A DNA stretch of 64,000 nt from positions 1 to 64,000 of the forward strand of contig JBAYUQ010000001.1 in NCBI GenBank assembly GCA_041675005.1. The letters are read 5' to 3'. The DNA is from PGYR01 sp041675005. Its GTDB lineage: Bacteria; Bacteroidota; Ignavibacteria; Kapaibacteriales; UBA2268. Of this stretch, positions 51,077-60,425 are shown piece by piece (position 1 is the first letter of the stretch; every line of letters starts with the position of its first letter). The notes below the pieces were generated by a model. That model had not been told where the DNA came from. It did no database searches and saw only the letters and a list, made by a program, of their open reading frames with translations. The position numbers and the translations under genes are program-made.

Positions 51077-52768
51077 TCAATAACTGCTTGAATTTATTAA
51101 TTCTTTAGCACTTTCTAAACTATTTGATGTGGTATCGCTACCACTTATGAGCTTGGCTATTTCTATTGTTTTTTCGTTTTCGTTTAGCTTGTAAATCTTA
51201 GAAATAGTTCTTTCGTTGACAATCTCTTTACGAACTACGAAATTAGTATCACCTGCGGCTGCTATCTGTGGGGAATGGGTGATAGCTACAATCTGAGTTT
51301 TCTCAGATATTCTTCTCATCTGTTGACCAACTAATTGCGATACTCTACCCGATATTCCTGTGTCTATCTCATCAAGTATTAGAACAGGGCTAATATCTGT
51401 ATTTACCTTATTTCCTTTAAGAGATAGTAGGATTCTTGATAATTCACCACCAGATGCAAACTCAGATAGGCGTTTTAACCCCTCTCCTTTGTTCATAGCT
51501 GAGAGGAAGACTATACTATCGACTCCTTTGTCGAATAGCTTGTATTTCTTGTCATTAATTCTTGCTGACGGTTCATTGCTTTCGGTTGCTATATTATGTA
51601 TTTGAACTTCGAACCCAGCATTGGGTATTCCCATATTGCTTAGTGATTTAATAAGATTAGTACAAAACAGATCAGCATTTTTCTTTCTTATTATTGATAT
51701 TTTCTTAGCCACTTCACCGATTTCTTTTTCCAAATCTTCTATAAGAAATCTTTTTCTGTCGATGATATAATCATAGTCACCAATCAAAGAAAGTTCTTCT
51801 TCCATCTTTTCTTTCTTTTCAAGGATTTCGTCTATAGTACCGTATTTTTTCTCTAGGTTACGTAATTCTACGCTTCGCTTTCTTATGTTCTCAGTTTCTA
51901 TTGGATTATAACTTATACCAGCACTGAAATCAGCAACGACATTACCCAACTCATTAATTGAAACTAATGAACTATTCAGCTCTTCCAAATAGGTTGTAAA
52001 ATCACTATTAAATCTACCTAAATCTTCCAAAAGTTTTATAACTCTTCTGAGCTTGCTATATATAGCATCGTCTGAGCCATTTGTTAACTCAGTTAATTCT
52101 TGTGATGATTCGAGTATTTCTTCCGAATTTTCTATTAGTTGTAATTGCTCGTTAATCTCGGCTAATTCGCCTTCTTTAGGATTGATTTTGTTTATCTCAT
52201 TGAGCTGATATTCGAGAAAATCTTTTTTCTGTATGGATTCATCCCTGTCTCTAATCATCTTTCGTAGCTTATTATACTCGCTTATTAGGTTCGATTTTTT
52301 GTTTTGATAATCTTCTATCAATCCATCGAATATTATAAAATCATCATAGAAATCTATGTGACTTTCATCATCGCGCAGTACTATGCTTTCATCTTGCGAA
52401 TGGTAATTAGCTAGTCTAGGTGCTATTGCTTTTATATCATTAATCTGAATAGGAGTATCATTCAAGAATAATCTAGAAGTTCCGTTCGATCTTATTTCCT
52501 TACGGATAATGAATTCCTTGCTGAAAACTTCATCTTCGACTTTGAAAGTCAATTTATCATCATAGAATGTACCCTCTATAACGCTTCTTTCTTCTCCTTT
52601 ACGAATCATATCTTGCGATGCACGTTTACCTAATAAGATACCGATAGCGTCTAGTATAATAGATTTACCAGCACCAGTTTCGCCTATAATAATATTGAGA
52701 CCAGTGTCGAATTCGACTACTTGTTCTACTATTATAGCAAAGTTTTTTATGTGTAATGACTTTAGCAT
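51077..52768 (-). CDS. recN: DNA repair protein RecN
   Basis: A 563-residue SMC-like ATPase for double-strand-break repair. N-terminal FAIIVEQVVEFDTGLNIIIGETGAGKS has Walker A. A long coiled-coil middle follows (about 155-345). C-terminal signature FASGGELSRILLSLK and Walker B PVLILDEIDTGISGRVS, then the H-loop VAITHSPQIAAAGD. The gene converges with the Wzz gene, with 4 bases between stop codons and no hairpin. It is preceded by ftsK. Confidence 0.95.
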   Translation of the reverse strand: MLKSLHIKNFAIIVEQVVEFDTGLNIIIGETGAGKSIILDAIGILLGKRASQDMIRKGEERSVIEGTFYDDKLTFKVEDEVFSKEFIIRKEIRSNGTSRLFLNDTPIQINDIKAIAPRLANYHSQDESIVLRDDESHIDFYDDFIIFDGLIEDYQNKKSNLISEYNKLRKMIRDRDESIQKKDFLEYQLNEINKINPKEGELAEINEQLQLIENSEEILESSQELTELTNGSDDAIYSKLRRVIKLLEDLGRFNSDFTTYLEELNSSLVSINELGNVVADFSAGISYNPIETENIRKRSVELRNLEKKYGTIDEILEKKEKMEEELSLIGDYDYIIDRKRFLIEDLEKEIGEVAKKISIIRKKNADLFCTNLIKSLSNMGIPNAGFEVQIHNIATESNEPSARINDKKYKLFDKGVDSIVFLSAMNKGEGLKRLSEFASGGELSRILLSLKGNKVNTDISPVLILDEIDTGISGRVSQLVGQQMRRISEKTQIVAITHSPQIAAAGDTNFVVRKEIVNERTISKIYKLNENEKTIEIAKLISGSDTTSNSLESAKELINSSSY

Positions 52769-52799
52769 AAATTGAAATTAAGAATAAACTTTAAATTCC

Positions 52800-55394
52800 T
52801 TATAAAATAGCATCAAATTCAGATAGACTTTCCATATATACATCTCTTGGTTTAGAACCATTATGTGGTCCAACTACACCTGCATTCTCTAATTCATCTA
52901 CTATCTTACCAGCTCGGGCATATCCAACCTTTAGTTTTCTTTGCAACATAGAGACAGAGCAATTCTGGGAATCTATTATCATTCTTCCGGCCTCTTCGAA
53001 TAAATCATCTCTATCAGAAGAATCATAATCATTTGCACTTTGTCTATTTTTTAGAATAGTACTAGGCAATTGATATGGCATCGAATATCCTTTTTGGTTC
53101 TGTATATGCTCACATATTCGTTCTATTTCATCTGTAGAAATATATGAGTTCTGTACCCTAATTGGTTTCGGAGTCCCAGGTGATAAGTATAGTAAATCAC
53201 CATTACCTAATAGTGATTCGGAACCACTCATATCTAAGATAGTCCTAGAGTCAATTTTAGAGGCAACAAGATATCCAATTCTTGCAGGAAAGTTGGCCTT
53301 GATAATACCTGTGATGACGTTCACACTTGGTCTCTGTGTAGCTAGTATCAAGTGAATACCTACGGCTCTCGCCATCTGTGCTAATCGTATAATAGGTGTT
53401 TCAATCTCTTTGGAAGCAGTTAGCATCAAATCAGCTAACTCATCTATTACGCAGACTATATACGGCATGTGTCTATGTTTCATACTCGTATCGCCATCTA
53501 ATTTCCCTTCTTTCACTTTGGCATTGTAATCAACTATATTTCTTTGCCCCACGTTGGAAAGGATTGTATAACGTTCCTCCATCTCTAGCACTAATGATTT
53601 AAGCACAGATACTGCATCTTCGGGATCAGTGATTATTATGTCTTTCACATCGGGTGAACAAGCCATAAAGTGATCTGACAAGGCTGAGTATTGCGTTAAT
53701 TCAACTTTCTTAGGGTCTATAATTACAAATTTCAATTCATCAGGCATTTTCTGATATAGCAATGAAGCAATAATTGTATTGATACCTACTGATTTACCAG
53801 AACCAGTAGAACCTGCTATTAGTAAATGGGGCATTTTTGCCAAATCTGCTATGAATGCTTCTCCACTAATTGTCTTACCTAAAGCTAATGGTAAATACTG
53901 GTTAGATTCTCTGTATTTTTTAGTATTTACAACACTAGTGAAAGATACCATCGAAGGATTAGAGTTAGGAATTTCTATACCAACTGTACCTTTACCTGGA
54001 ATAGGAGCAATAATCCTAATACCTTTCGCTTTCAAAGCCATCGCCAAATCATCAGATAGGTTTTCGATTTTACTGATTTTAATACCAGCTGCTGGTACAA
54101 ATTCGTATTGAGTAACGACAGGACCTGGTGTAACACTTAGGTTTTCTATTGTTATGTTAAATGTCTCTAATTTTTCTCTAAGTATCTCAGCATTCATTTT
54201 TAACTCTGCTTCAGATACTTCAACTACATCATAGTTTTGCTCTAATAAATCCAAACCTGGTGGTGTATAATCTATTTTTTCATCGTGGATATAAGTACAA
54301 ATCGGGCTGTCTGGCTCATCGTCCAAATCGTTAATGGTAACTGGATTTGCGGCTCTGACAAAATCACTATTGACCGAACTTGTACTTTCAGATTTGTCAT
54401 CTTGATTTAGATTCAAAGTCATCTCTAAGTCGGCTTTCTTTTCTATATCAATTTCTTGATCCTCTATCATATCAGAATCTCTGGACAAAGTAACAGATTT
54501 ACGAGTATAATATTCTTCAGTAGGGTTCTCTGCCTCTGCTACTTTTCTAATTAAAAGTTCTTCTTTTTCTTTATTAGAAAGTTTTAAATATTCAGGGTCA
54601 TTGATGTCTAATTTATCTTTTGAAGTCTTAGTTTTTTTCTTTTTTTCGGTATTTGGCAAATCTGACTCATCTCCTTCCGCTTTATCTTTGTTTATTACAT
54701 TGATAGCAGAATCTTTGATTGACTCAGTTTTTTCGAGCATTTTATCTTTAGCACTATCGAAAATAGCAAGAGTACCTTCGTAGAGTTTCTCGGTATTTAA
54801 TTTGAATCCGAATATTATAAATGTCACTAAACCAATAAAAAATATTAAGAATGAGCCAAAGGAACCTAATAGATTAGTTAACATAAAAGATAAATAAAGT
54901 CCAATAGAACCAGCCCATTCTTTGGGGAATGGTGATATCCAATCTAATGCAAATATAGTCCCCATCAATCCACTAAATACTAATGCACCTAACAAATAGA
55001 ATAGTGTGTCTCTCAGGTTTGGTTTAGTTATAGTACTATGCTTCAACAAATCATATCCCCACCTAAATAAGATAAAAGGAATGAATATAGCTATAAATCC
55101 GAAAGTCTTATTATAAATATAATATGAAATATAAGCCCCAACTATACCAAGCCAATTTTGGACAGATTCGGCTTTAATCTGTGCTATCTCATCACCAGTT
55201 ACTAACCCAACAATAGCCGATGATTCCATTTGAATAGTTGATTCATCTTCGAATGAATAAGAAATAAGTGCTATGAACAAGAATAATGAAACAATAAACA
55301 GTAGAACCGAAAGTAATCGTATCTGTTTTGTATAACCATTGCTATCATCTTTAGCTTTTGACTTGCTTTTGCTACCTTTAAAGAAGGCTGCCAT
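52800..55394 (-). CDS. ftsK: DNA translocase FtsK/SpoIIIE
   Basis: An 864-residue ATP-driven chromosome translocase at the division septum. Four N-terminal hydrophobic helices (about 28-200), a charged linker (about 215-395), an alpha domain starting near 395, then the motor: IAGSTGSGKSVGINTII Walker A, FVIIDPKKVELTQYS Walker B region, YIVCVIDELADLM, and ATQRPSVNVITGIIKANFPARI. The C-terminal gamma winged-helix (about 790-860: SVSMLQRKLKVGYARAGKIVDELE) would read KOPS-type sites. Head of an ftsK-recN pair. Confidence 0.95.
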   Translation of the reverse strand: MAAFFKGSKSKSKAKDDSNGYTKQIRLLSVLLFIVSLFLFIALISYSFEDESTIQMESSAIVGLVTGDEIAQIKAESVQNWLGIVGAYISYYIYNKTFGFIAIFIPFILFRWGYDLLKHSTITKPNLRDTLFYLLGALVFSGLMGTIFALDWISPFPKEWAGSIGLYLSFMLTNLLGSFGSFLIFFIGLVTFIIFGFKLNTEKLYEGTLAIFDSAKDKMLEKTESIKDSAINVINKDKAEGDESDLPNTEKKKKTKTSKDKLDINDPEYLKLSNKEKEELLIRKVAEAENPTEEYYTRKSVTLSRDSDMIEDQEIDIEKKADLEMTLNLNQDDKSESTSSVNSDFVRAANPVTINDLDDEPDSPICTYIHDEKIDYTPPGLDLLEQNYDVVEVSEAELKMNAEILREKLETFNITIENLSVTPGPVVTQYEFVPAAGIKISKIENLSDDLAMALKAKGIRIIAPIPGKGTVGIEIPNSNPSMVSFTSVVNTKKYRESNQYLPLALGKTISGEAFIADLAKMPHLLIAGSTGSGKSVGINTIIASLLYQKMPDELKFVIIDPKKVELTQYSALSDHFMACSPDVKDIIITDPEDAVSVLKSLVLEMEERYTILSNVGQRNIVDYNAKVKEGKLDGDTSMKHRHMPYIVCVIDELADLMLTASKEIETPIIRLAQMARAVGIHLILATQRPSVNVITGIIKANFPARIGYLVASKIDSRTILDMSGSESLLGNGDLLYLSPGTPKPIRVQNSYISTDEIERICEHIQNQKGYSMPYQLPSTILKNRQSANDYDSSDRDDLFEEAGRMIIDSQNCSVSMLQRKLKVGYARAGKIVDELENAGVVGPHNGSKPRDVYMESLSEFDAIL

Positions 55395-55409
55395 TTTTTC
55401 CCCACGAAA

Positions 55410-56132
55410 TTATTTTATCTTTATGCTGTGATTTGCGTATATAGGCACGCAATCAAATTTATTAAAAATTAATGAGAAATCTATATCTTTTCTTTTTTCT
55501 ATACTTATTAATCTCTTTGCATGCTTACTATTTGTCAATTTGATTAGTGTCTTTTCTATACTTTCTCGTTCTGATAATAAACTCTTACTGCGTTCATCTA
55601 AGTTTAGACTAATCTTATTATACAAATTGAATATCAACTCAGTTGCAAATAGATTATCTTCTTCACTTTCCTCAGAATTATTACCTGCACAAAGTATTAC
55701 GCATCTTTTTATTTTAATGAGATTATCAATTAAATAATTGATAACAGCATCAATATTTAGAAAAGCTGCAAATATTATTTCTTTTGAATCTTTTGCTATC
55801 TCTATTGCTTTGGTACAGTTAGTTGTAGATATAGCAATTGTTTTATTTTTCAATAAATAATTATCGAATGAAACAGGTGAATTGTCTAAATCAAATCCAA
55901 CAATTTTTTCACCATTTCTTTCACAAGCAGCTAAAATTTCACTATTTTTGTTCTTGATATTCAATACTTGTTCTATTTCTACGCAAGGGATTATTTCTTT
56001 TACTCCGTTGCCGAAAGCAGTAACAATTGTCGAACTTGCTCTGAATATATCAATAAGTATAACAGTGTCGGTGGATTTGAATTCAAATCCAGAATATTTA
56101 TTAGTAACTGTAAATAAATCTAAAGTAGCCAT
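55410..56132 (-). CDS. comB: 2-phosphosulfolactate phosphatase ComB family
   Basis: A 240-residue phosphatase. The frame stays open to 56291, but the ATG at 56132 (MATLDLFTVTNKYSG) begins where the family begins. The longer reading would run over kdsA codons. Conserved: VILIDIFRASSTIVTAFGNG near 22-42, AACERNGEKIVGFDLDNSP near 70, IAISTTNCTKAIE near 105 and CAGNNSEESEEDNLFA near 155. In archaea ComB dephosphorylates phosphosulfolactate for coenzyme M. In bacteria it may serve sulfolactate metabolism. No other sulfolactate gene is visible. Its start overlaps kdsA's start on the opposite strand (shared CATG). Confidence 0.85.
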   Translation of the reverse strand: MATLDLFTVTNKYSGFEFKSTDTVILIDIFRASSTIVTAFGNGVKEIIPCVEIEQVLNIKNKNSEILAACERNGEKIVGFDLDNSPVSFDNYLLKNKTIAISTTNCTKAIEIAKDSKEIIFAAFLNIDAVINYLIDNLIKIKRCVILCAGNNSEESEEDNLFATELIFNLYNKISLNLDERSKSLLSERESIEKTLIKLTNSKHAKRLISIEKRKDIDFSLIFNKFDCVPIYANHSIKIK

Positions 56133-56901
56133 GAGTCTTTTTATAATTGCTGGTCCATGTTTAGCAGAATCGAAAGAAATGTTAGACGAGACCGCATCTG
56201 AATTAACAAAAATAGCTAAAAAATATGATGTTAAATTATATTTTAAAGCTTCATACAAGAAAGCAAATAGAACAAGCATTAGTTCTTTCACTGGTATAGG
56301 TGACGAAAAGGCATTAGGTTATATGGCTGATATTGGTCAAAAATATAGCTTAGAAACGATTACTGACTTCCATACTGTAGAGGAAGCAAAATTAGCCGCA
56401 AAATATGTTGATTGTATTCAAGTCCCAGCTTTCTTAGCTCGCCAAACAGATTTACTAGTTGCGGCAGGGGAGACAGGTAAGATTATAAATATCAAAAAAG
56501 GACAATTCATGTCTCCAATTGATATGGGTAAAGCGGCTGAGAAAGTCGCTTCTACTGGTAATGATAAGATTTGGTTGACTGAGAGAGGTACTTTCTTTGG
56601 TTATAATGATTTAGTGGTAGATTTCCGTTCATTACTCATTATGAAGCAATTCAACTACCCAGTTGTTTATGATGCGACTCATTCGTTGCAACAACCTTCT
56701 ATAGGAGTACAATCGGGTGGTTTACCTCAGTTTATACCAGCACTTGCTAAAGCAGCTGTTGCGACTGGTGTAAATGGAGTGTTTTTTGAAACACACCCAG
56801 ACCCAAAGTCAGCTAAAAGTGATTCTGCAACACAATTGCCATTGGCAGAAGCGGATAATTTCGTAGCAAATTTAGTTAAAATTCATCAAGCTCAAAAATA
56901 A
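56131..56901 (+). CDS. kdsA: 3-deoxy-8-phosphooctulonate (KDO-8-P) synthase
   Basis: A 256-residue enzyme that joins PEP to arabinose 5-phosphate for the lipopolysaccharide sugar KDO. The frame is open from 55882, but ATG 56131 (MSLFIIAGPCLAES) is the normal family start. Motifs: FKASYKKANRTSISSFTG near 40-57, FHTVEEA, IQVPAFLARQTDLL near 100, NIKKGQFMSPIDMG near 127, YDATHSLQQPS and FFETHPDPKSAKSD near 220. Its presence supports a Gram-negative envelope with LPS. The ATG overlaps the comB ATG on the other strand. The Ca2+/Na+ exchanger gene follows 3 bases later. Confidence 0.94.
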   Translation: MSLFIIAGPCLAESKEMLDETASELTKIAKKYDVKLYFKASYKKANRTSISSFTGIGDEKALGYMADIGQKYSLETITDFHTVEEAKLAAKYVDCIQVPAFLARQTDLLVAAGETGKIINIKKGQFMSPIDMGKAAEKVASTGNDKIWLTERGTFFGYNDLVVDFRSLLIMKQFNYPVVYDATHSLQQPSIGVQSGGLPQFIPALAKAAVATGVNGVFFETHPDPKSAKSDSATQLPLAEADNFVANLVKIHQAQK

Positions 56902-56904
56902 TCT

Positions 56905-57864
56905 ATGATATTAACTATTATACTTTTTGTAATTGGATTTATAATGCTAATCAAAGGAGCAGACTTCCTTGTAGATGGAGCTTCTTCTATAGCTAAAAAA
57001 TTCAATATTTCAGATTTAGCAATTGGTTTAACTATAGTTTCATTCGGTACGTCAGCACCTGAGCTTGTTATTAATATATTAGCAAGTTTTAATGGTAGTT
57101 CAGATATTGCAATTGGGAATGTACTTGGGAGTAATATTGCTAATATATTTCTAATACTTGGTATATCTGCACTAATAAGTAACTTACCCCTAAAAAAAAG
57201 CACGATATTCTCTGAGATACCCTTTACATTAATTGCTGTATTTCTTGTTGGATTCTTAGCAAATACAAACTTATTTACTTCCGACTCAAGTTTACAAATA
57301 TCAAAATATGAAGGACTCGTATTACTAGTATTCTTCTTGCTATTCTTAGCTTATATATATACACTAGCTAAAGACGATAAGGATGTTTTTGATGAGGTAG
57401 AAAGTGAATTATCACTTCCAAAATCGTATTTATATATCACTATAGGTATATTAGCTATGTTTTTTGGTGGAAAATGGGTTGTAGATGGTTCTATCCAATT
57501 TGCTAGTTACTATGGTTTATCAGAATCGTTTGTTGGTCTGACTATTATCTCCCTAGGAACTTCTTTACCAGAATTAGCAACTTCCGTAGTCGCTGCTAAA
57601 AAAGGTAACTCTGATATAGCAGTAGGAAACATTGTAGGGTCTAATATTTTCAATCTACTTTGGATATTAGGTATTAGTGCATTTATACGTGATTTACCTT
57701 TCCCTGCAATAAGTAATGTTGATATTGCCGTAACTGCTTTTGCGAGTGTAATACTTATCTTATCTATGACAATGGGAAAAAAATACTCCATCGCAAAAGC
57801 AGATGGAGTAATTTATATTATCATTTATATAGTTTATCTATACTTCATATTTTTGAGAGGTTAG
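56905..57864 (+). CDS. Calcium/sodium antiporter (CaCA family, YrbG-like)
   Basis: A 319-residue membrane protein with about ten helices in two inverted halves. The alpha-repeats carrying the ion-binding acidic residues are clear: FGTSAPELVINI (near 50) and LGTSLPELATSV (near 215), each followed by GNVLGSNIANI / GNIVGSNIFNL. This is the bacterial YrbG type. It starts 3 bases after kdsA and is co-transcribed. In E. coli yrbG also lies beside KDO genes, a conserved pairing seen here in a new form. Converges with the S9 peptidase, 1 base between stops. Confidence 0.92.
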   Translation: MILTIILFVIGFIMLIKGADFLVDGASSIAKKFNISDLAIGLTIVSFGTSAPELVINILASFNGSSDIAIGNVLGSNIANIFLILGISALISNLPLKKSTIFSEIPFTLIAVFLVGFLANTNLFTSDSSLQISKYEGLVLLVFFLLFLAYIYTLAKDDKDVFDEVESELSLPKSYLYITIGILAMFFGGKWVVDGSIQFASYYGLSESFVGLTIISLGTSLPELATSVVAAKKGNSDIAVGNIVGSNIFNLLWILGISAFIRDLPFPAISNVDIAVTAFASVILILSMTMGKKYSIAKADGVIYIIIYIVYLYFIFLRG

Positions 57865-57865
57865 A

Positions 57866-59914
57866 TTAATTTTTCAGATGTTTCTTTAAAAATCCGAAGA
57901 ACTCACTCTGCCAAACTATTGCATTTTGCAAACTCAATACCCAGTGATTCTCATCAGGGAAGACCAATAATTCTGAGTCAAGACCTTTTAGCTGAGCAGC
58001 AGTGTATGCTTCCAAACTCTGAGTATATGGTACTCTGAAATCTTTCATTCCAGTAATTATTAAAATCGGCGAATCCCAGTTGTTTACATATTTATGTGGA
58101 GATTGCTCCTCGTATATGTCTTCATTGTCATCATCCCAATATGGTCCACCAAATTCCCAATCTGGGAAAAACAACTCTTCAGTAGATCCATACATAGAAG
58201 TTAAATCGAAGACACCACAATGGGCAATAAAGGCTTTGAATCGTCCACCATCATTACCTTCCAACCAATAAACAGTATAACCACCATAGCTAGCACCAAC
58301 GGCAGCTACATTGTTTTTATCAACAAAACTTTCTGCGATTAGATTGTCTGTTGCTGCTAATATATCTTCCATGGCTTGACCGTTCCAATCCTTACTTATA
58401 TCATCATTCCATTTCTGACCGAAACCCGGCATACCACGTCTGTTTGGTGCACAAACTATATAACCTTGAGATGCCATTAAATAGAGATTCCATCTGTAAC
58501 TGAAATAATTGCTAATAGTCCCTTGTGGGCCACCTTGACAATAAGTTATCATTGGATATTTTTTAGTTTTATCAAAGTAGGGAGGATATAAAACCCAAGT
58601 TTGAATTTTCTCACCATCAGTTGCTTCTACCCATCTTTCTTCAATATTTACATCATGTAACTTAATAAGTAAAAAGTCATTAACCTTTGTTTTTCTATCT
58701 ATTTTCTTTGTTGCTAAATCAATTGTATAATAGTCAGTCGGATAAGTAGTACTACTTCTTCCAAATACCAACATTTTCCCATCAGAAGAGATTGCTAATC
58801 CCTGATCATCGTTTGTTTTTTCAGAAGTAATTTGAGTTTGTTTGTTAGTGGTAACATCTAGACTATATATATGTACTCTGCCTTTAGAACCAGAATTGAA
58901 GTATATAGTCTTACTATCAGGAGACCAAACTACAGCATCTATCCACTGATCAAATTCAGCCAGCATCTCTTTGATTGTACCATTCGTTCTGTCATAAAGC
59001 ATTAGTCTTACTTTATCCGCTTCGAAACCAGGTCTTTTTTGACTATGGAAAGCAAGCCATTTGCCATCAGGAGAGTAAATGGGATCTTTATCATATCCCA
59101 CCATTCCTTCAGTTATGTTCTTAGTTGACTTAGTTCTAATATCATAAAGGTAAATATCAGAATTTGTACTACGAGCAGGATTATCTACTTTCTTACTTGT
59201 GTATGCTATTTCAGTACCCTCAGGGGACCAAGCTAATTGCTCACCACCACCGAACGGCAATAAAGGACTGTCATTCTTATCTCCTTCCATTATATCTACT
59301 GGTCTGCCACCTTGTATTGGCATATAGTAAACGTGAGACGCTTTGTCATCTTCCCAAGTATCCCAATGTCTAGTAGGCAATGTACTATATTTCAAAGCAT
59401 TGAAGCTTGTATATTGCGAATACTCCTTCTCAAGGCTTTTTCTTACTTCCACTTCGGTAGTGAATAAGATATTATCTCCTTTTGGACTGATGCTCATATT
59501 TGAGACACCATTGGCAACAGCACTAATAGCTTTTGAATTTTTGGTTGCAAAGTCCATCTCATAAACTTGGGGTGCTCCCATCTTACTAGATAGGAAGTAA
59601 ATCTTCTTTCCATCATTGGACCATCTTGCATTCGATTCACTTTCTTCAGTGTCTGTTAGCTGTGACATCTTATTTGTGGCCAAGTCAACTATATATAAGT
59701 CATTTAAAGAAGAATTAGTTTTTAGATTTGGTGTTTTTAAACTAAATAGTAATGTCTTATTATCAGGTGATAACTGCATATCACTCAGTCTTTTCATAGA
59801 TAATAAATCCTCTGGACTAAAAGCATGTCTATCTTTTTCGGCTAGTTTTACCAACCCATCTTGCGATATTACAACTCCTTGCATAAGAATTAGTAATAAT
59901 AGTATATATCTCAT
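57866..59914 (-). CDS. S9 family prolyl oligopeptidase
   Basis: A 682-residue exported serine peptidase. Signal peptide (YILLLLILMQGVVIS), a WD40-like/PD40 propeller (about 40-430; SPDNKTLLFSL, SNDGKKIYFLS, SPEGTEIAYTS, SPDGKWLAFHS), then an alpha/beta-hydrolase domain. The catalytic Ser lies in GASYGGYTVYW, Asp near the loop TGMKDFRVPYTQ and His in PDENHWVLS. It cleaves peptides, often after proline or as a dipeptidyl/acylaminoacyl peptidase, in the periplasm. The promoter may use TATATTTG at 59946-59953 (minus). Confidence 0.92.
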   Translation of the reverse strand: MRYILLLLILMQGVVISQDGLVKLAEKDRHAFSPEDLLSMKRLSDMQLSPDNKTLLFSLKTPNLKTNSSLNDLYIVDLATNKMSQLTDTEESESNARWSNDGKKIYFLSSKMGAPQVYEMDFATKNSKAISAVANGVSNMSISPKGDNILFTTEVEVRKSLEKEYSQYTSFNALKYSTLPTRHWDTWEDDKASHVYYMPIQGGRPVDIMEGDKNDSPLLPFGGGEQLAWSPEGTEIAYTSKKVDNPARSTNSDIYLYDIRTKSTKNITEGMVGYDKDPIYSPDGKWLAFHSQKRPGFEADKVRLMLYDRTNGTIKEMLAEFDQWIDAVVWSPDSKTIYFNSGSKGRVHIYSLDVTTNKQTQITSEKTNDDQGLAISSDGKMLVFGRSSTTYPTDYYTIDLATKKIDRKTKVNDFLLIKLHDVNIEERWVEATDGEKIQTWVLYPPYFDKTKKYPMITYCQGGPQGTISNYFSYRWNLYLMASQGYIVCAPNRRGMPGFGQKWNDDISKDWNGQAMEDILAATDNLIAESFVDKNNVAAVGASYGGYTVYWLEGNDGGRFKAFIAHCGVFDLTSMYGSTEELFFPDWEFGGPYWDDDNEDIYEEQSPHKYVNNWDSPILIITGMKDFRVPYTQSLEAYTAAQLKGLDSELLVFPDENHWVLSLQNAIVWQSEFFGFLKKHLKN

Positions 59915-59945
59915 AATCTTTTTATTTTTAGTTAAACAGTCATCA

Positions 59946-59953
59946 CAAATATA
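59946..59953 (-). promoter_or_regulatory. Possible -7 box for S9 peptidase gene
   Basis: TATATTTG on the minus strand fits TAnnTTTG and lies about 31 bases upstream of the ATG at 59914. No -33 TTTG at the exact spacing. Confidence 0.4.
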
Positions 59954-60064
59954 GATAAATTTAATCTAATATCTTTTTCTTAGTTTTGTGAATAAAAATA
60001 TTGAAAATTAACTCTACAACAACAAGCCACTTACAAACTAAATTCAAAAAAGTATTAAAAATAT

Positions 60065-60095
60065 TTTGTCAGTTCAAAAATATCTCATAATTTTG
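60065..60095 (+). promoter_or_regulatory. Bacteroidota-type sigma promoter of tRNA-Gly
   Basis: TTTG (60065-60068), exactly 19 bases, then TAATTTTG (60088-60095). This is a perfect match to the Bacteroidota consensus TTTG-N19-TAnnTTTG. The tRNA begins 15 bases after the -7 box. Confidence 0.85.
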
Positions 60096-60109
60096 TGTTC
60101 TTAAAAAAA

Positions 60110-60182
60110 GCAGGAGTAGCTCAGCTGGTAGAGCACAACCTTGCCAAGGTTGGGGTCGCGAGTTCGAATCTCGTCTCTTGCT
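60110..60182 (+). tRNA. tRNA-Gly (anticodon GCC)
   Basis: A 73-base cloverleaf. Acceptor stem GCAGGAG / CTCTTGC (with one G-U), D-arm with AGCTCAGCTGGTAGAGC, anticodon stem CAACC / GGTTG with loop TTGCCAA giving anticodon GCC, T-arm GCGAG-TTCGAAT-CTCGT. The 3' CCA is not encoded. The variable loop is short, as expected. Its upstream promoter is a clean match and its terminator follows about 40 bases later. Confidence 0.95.
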
Positions 60183-60219
60183 CTACGACGAAAGTCGTAA
60201 CTTCCTTTTTATGCTGCAT

Positions 60220-60263
60220 GCCTTGCTGACAATTCCCCCCGTTAGTAAGGCATCTTTTTTTTT
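60220..60263 (+). terminator. Rho-independent terminator after tRNA-Gly
   Basis: GCCTTGCTGAC pairs with GTTAGTAAGGC (two G-U) around loop AATTCCCCCC, followed by a long T run. A smaller hairpin, ACGAC-GAAA-GTCGT, lies just before it at 60184-60197. Confidence 0.85.
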
Positions 60264-60425
60264 GCATAAAAATATCTGTAGTTGTAACTTTTTTACGTTT
60301 TATGAGTTTATAGTGAAAGAGAATGTCAAATAAACAACTAATGCCTATTATTATTAGTACCTTTTTAAAATAAATTATGTCAAAAACCTTTTGTAGATTA
60401 TACATTGTACAATTTGGGTATTAAT

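Noticed and set aside
55882..56130. Upstream extension of kdsA (83 residues)
   Set aside because: The extra residues are antisense to comB codons and look unlike the family. KdsA begins at MSLFIIAGPC.
56133..56291. Upstream extension of comB (53 residues)
   Set aside because: It is antisense to the start of kdsA and not part of the family. The ATG at 56132 fits.
60121..60405. Minus-strand 94-codon frame over the tRNA ending RFELATPTLARLCSTS
   Set aside because: This is the familiar false protein produced by reading a tRNA gene backwards. It overlaps tRNA-Gly and its terminator.
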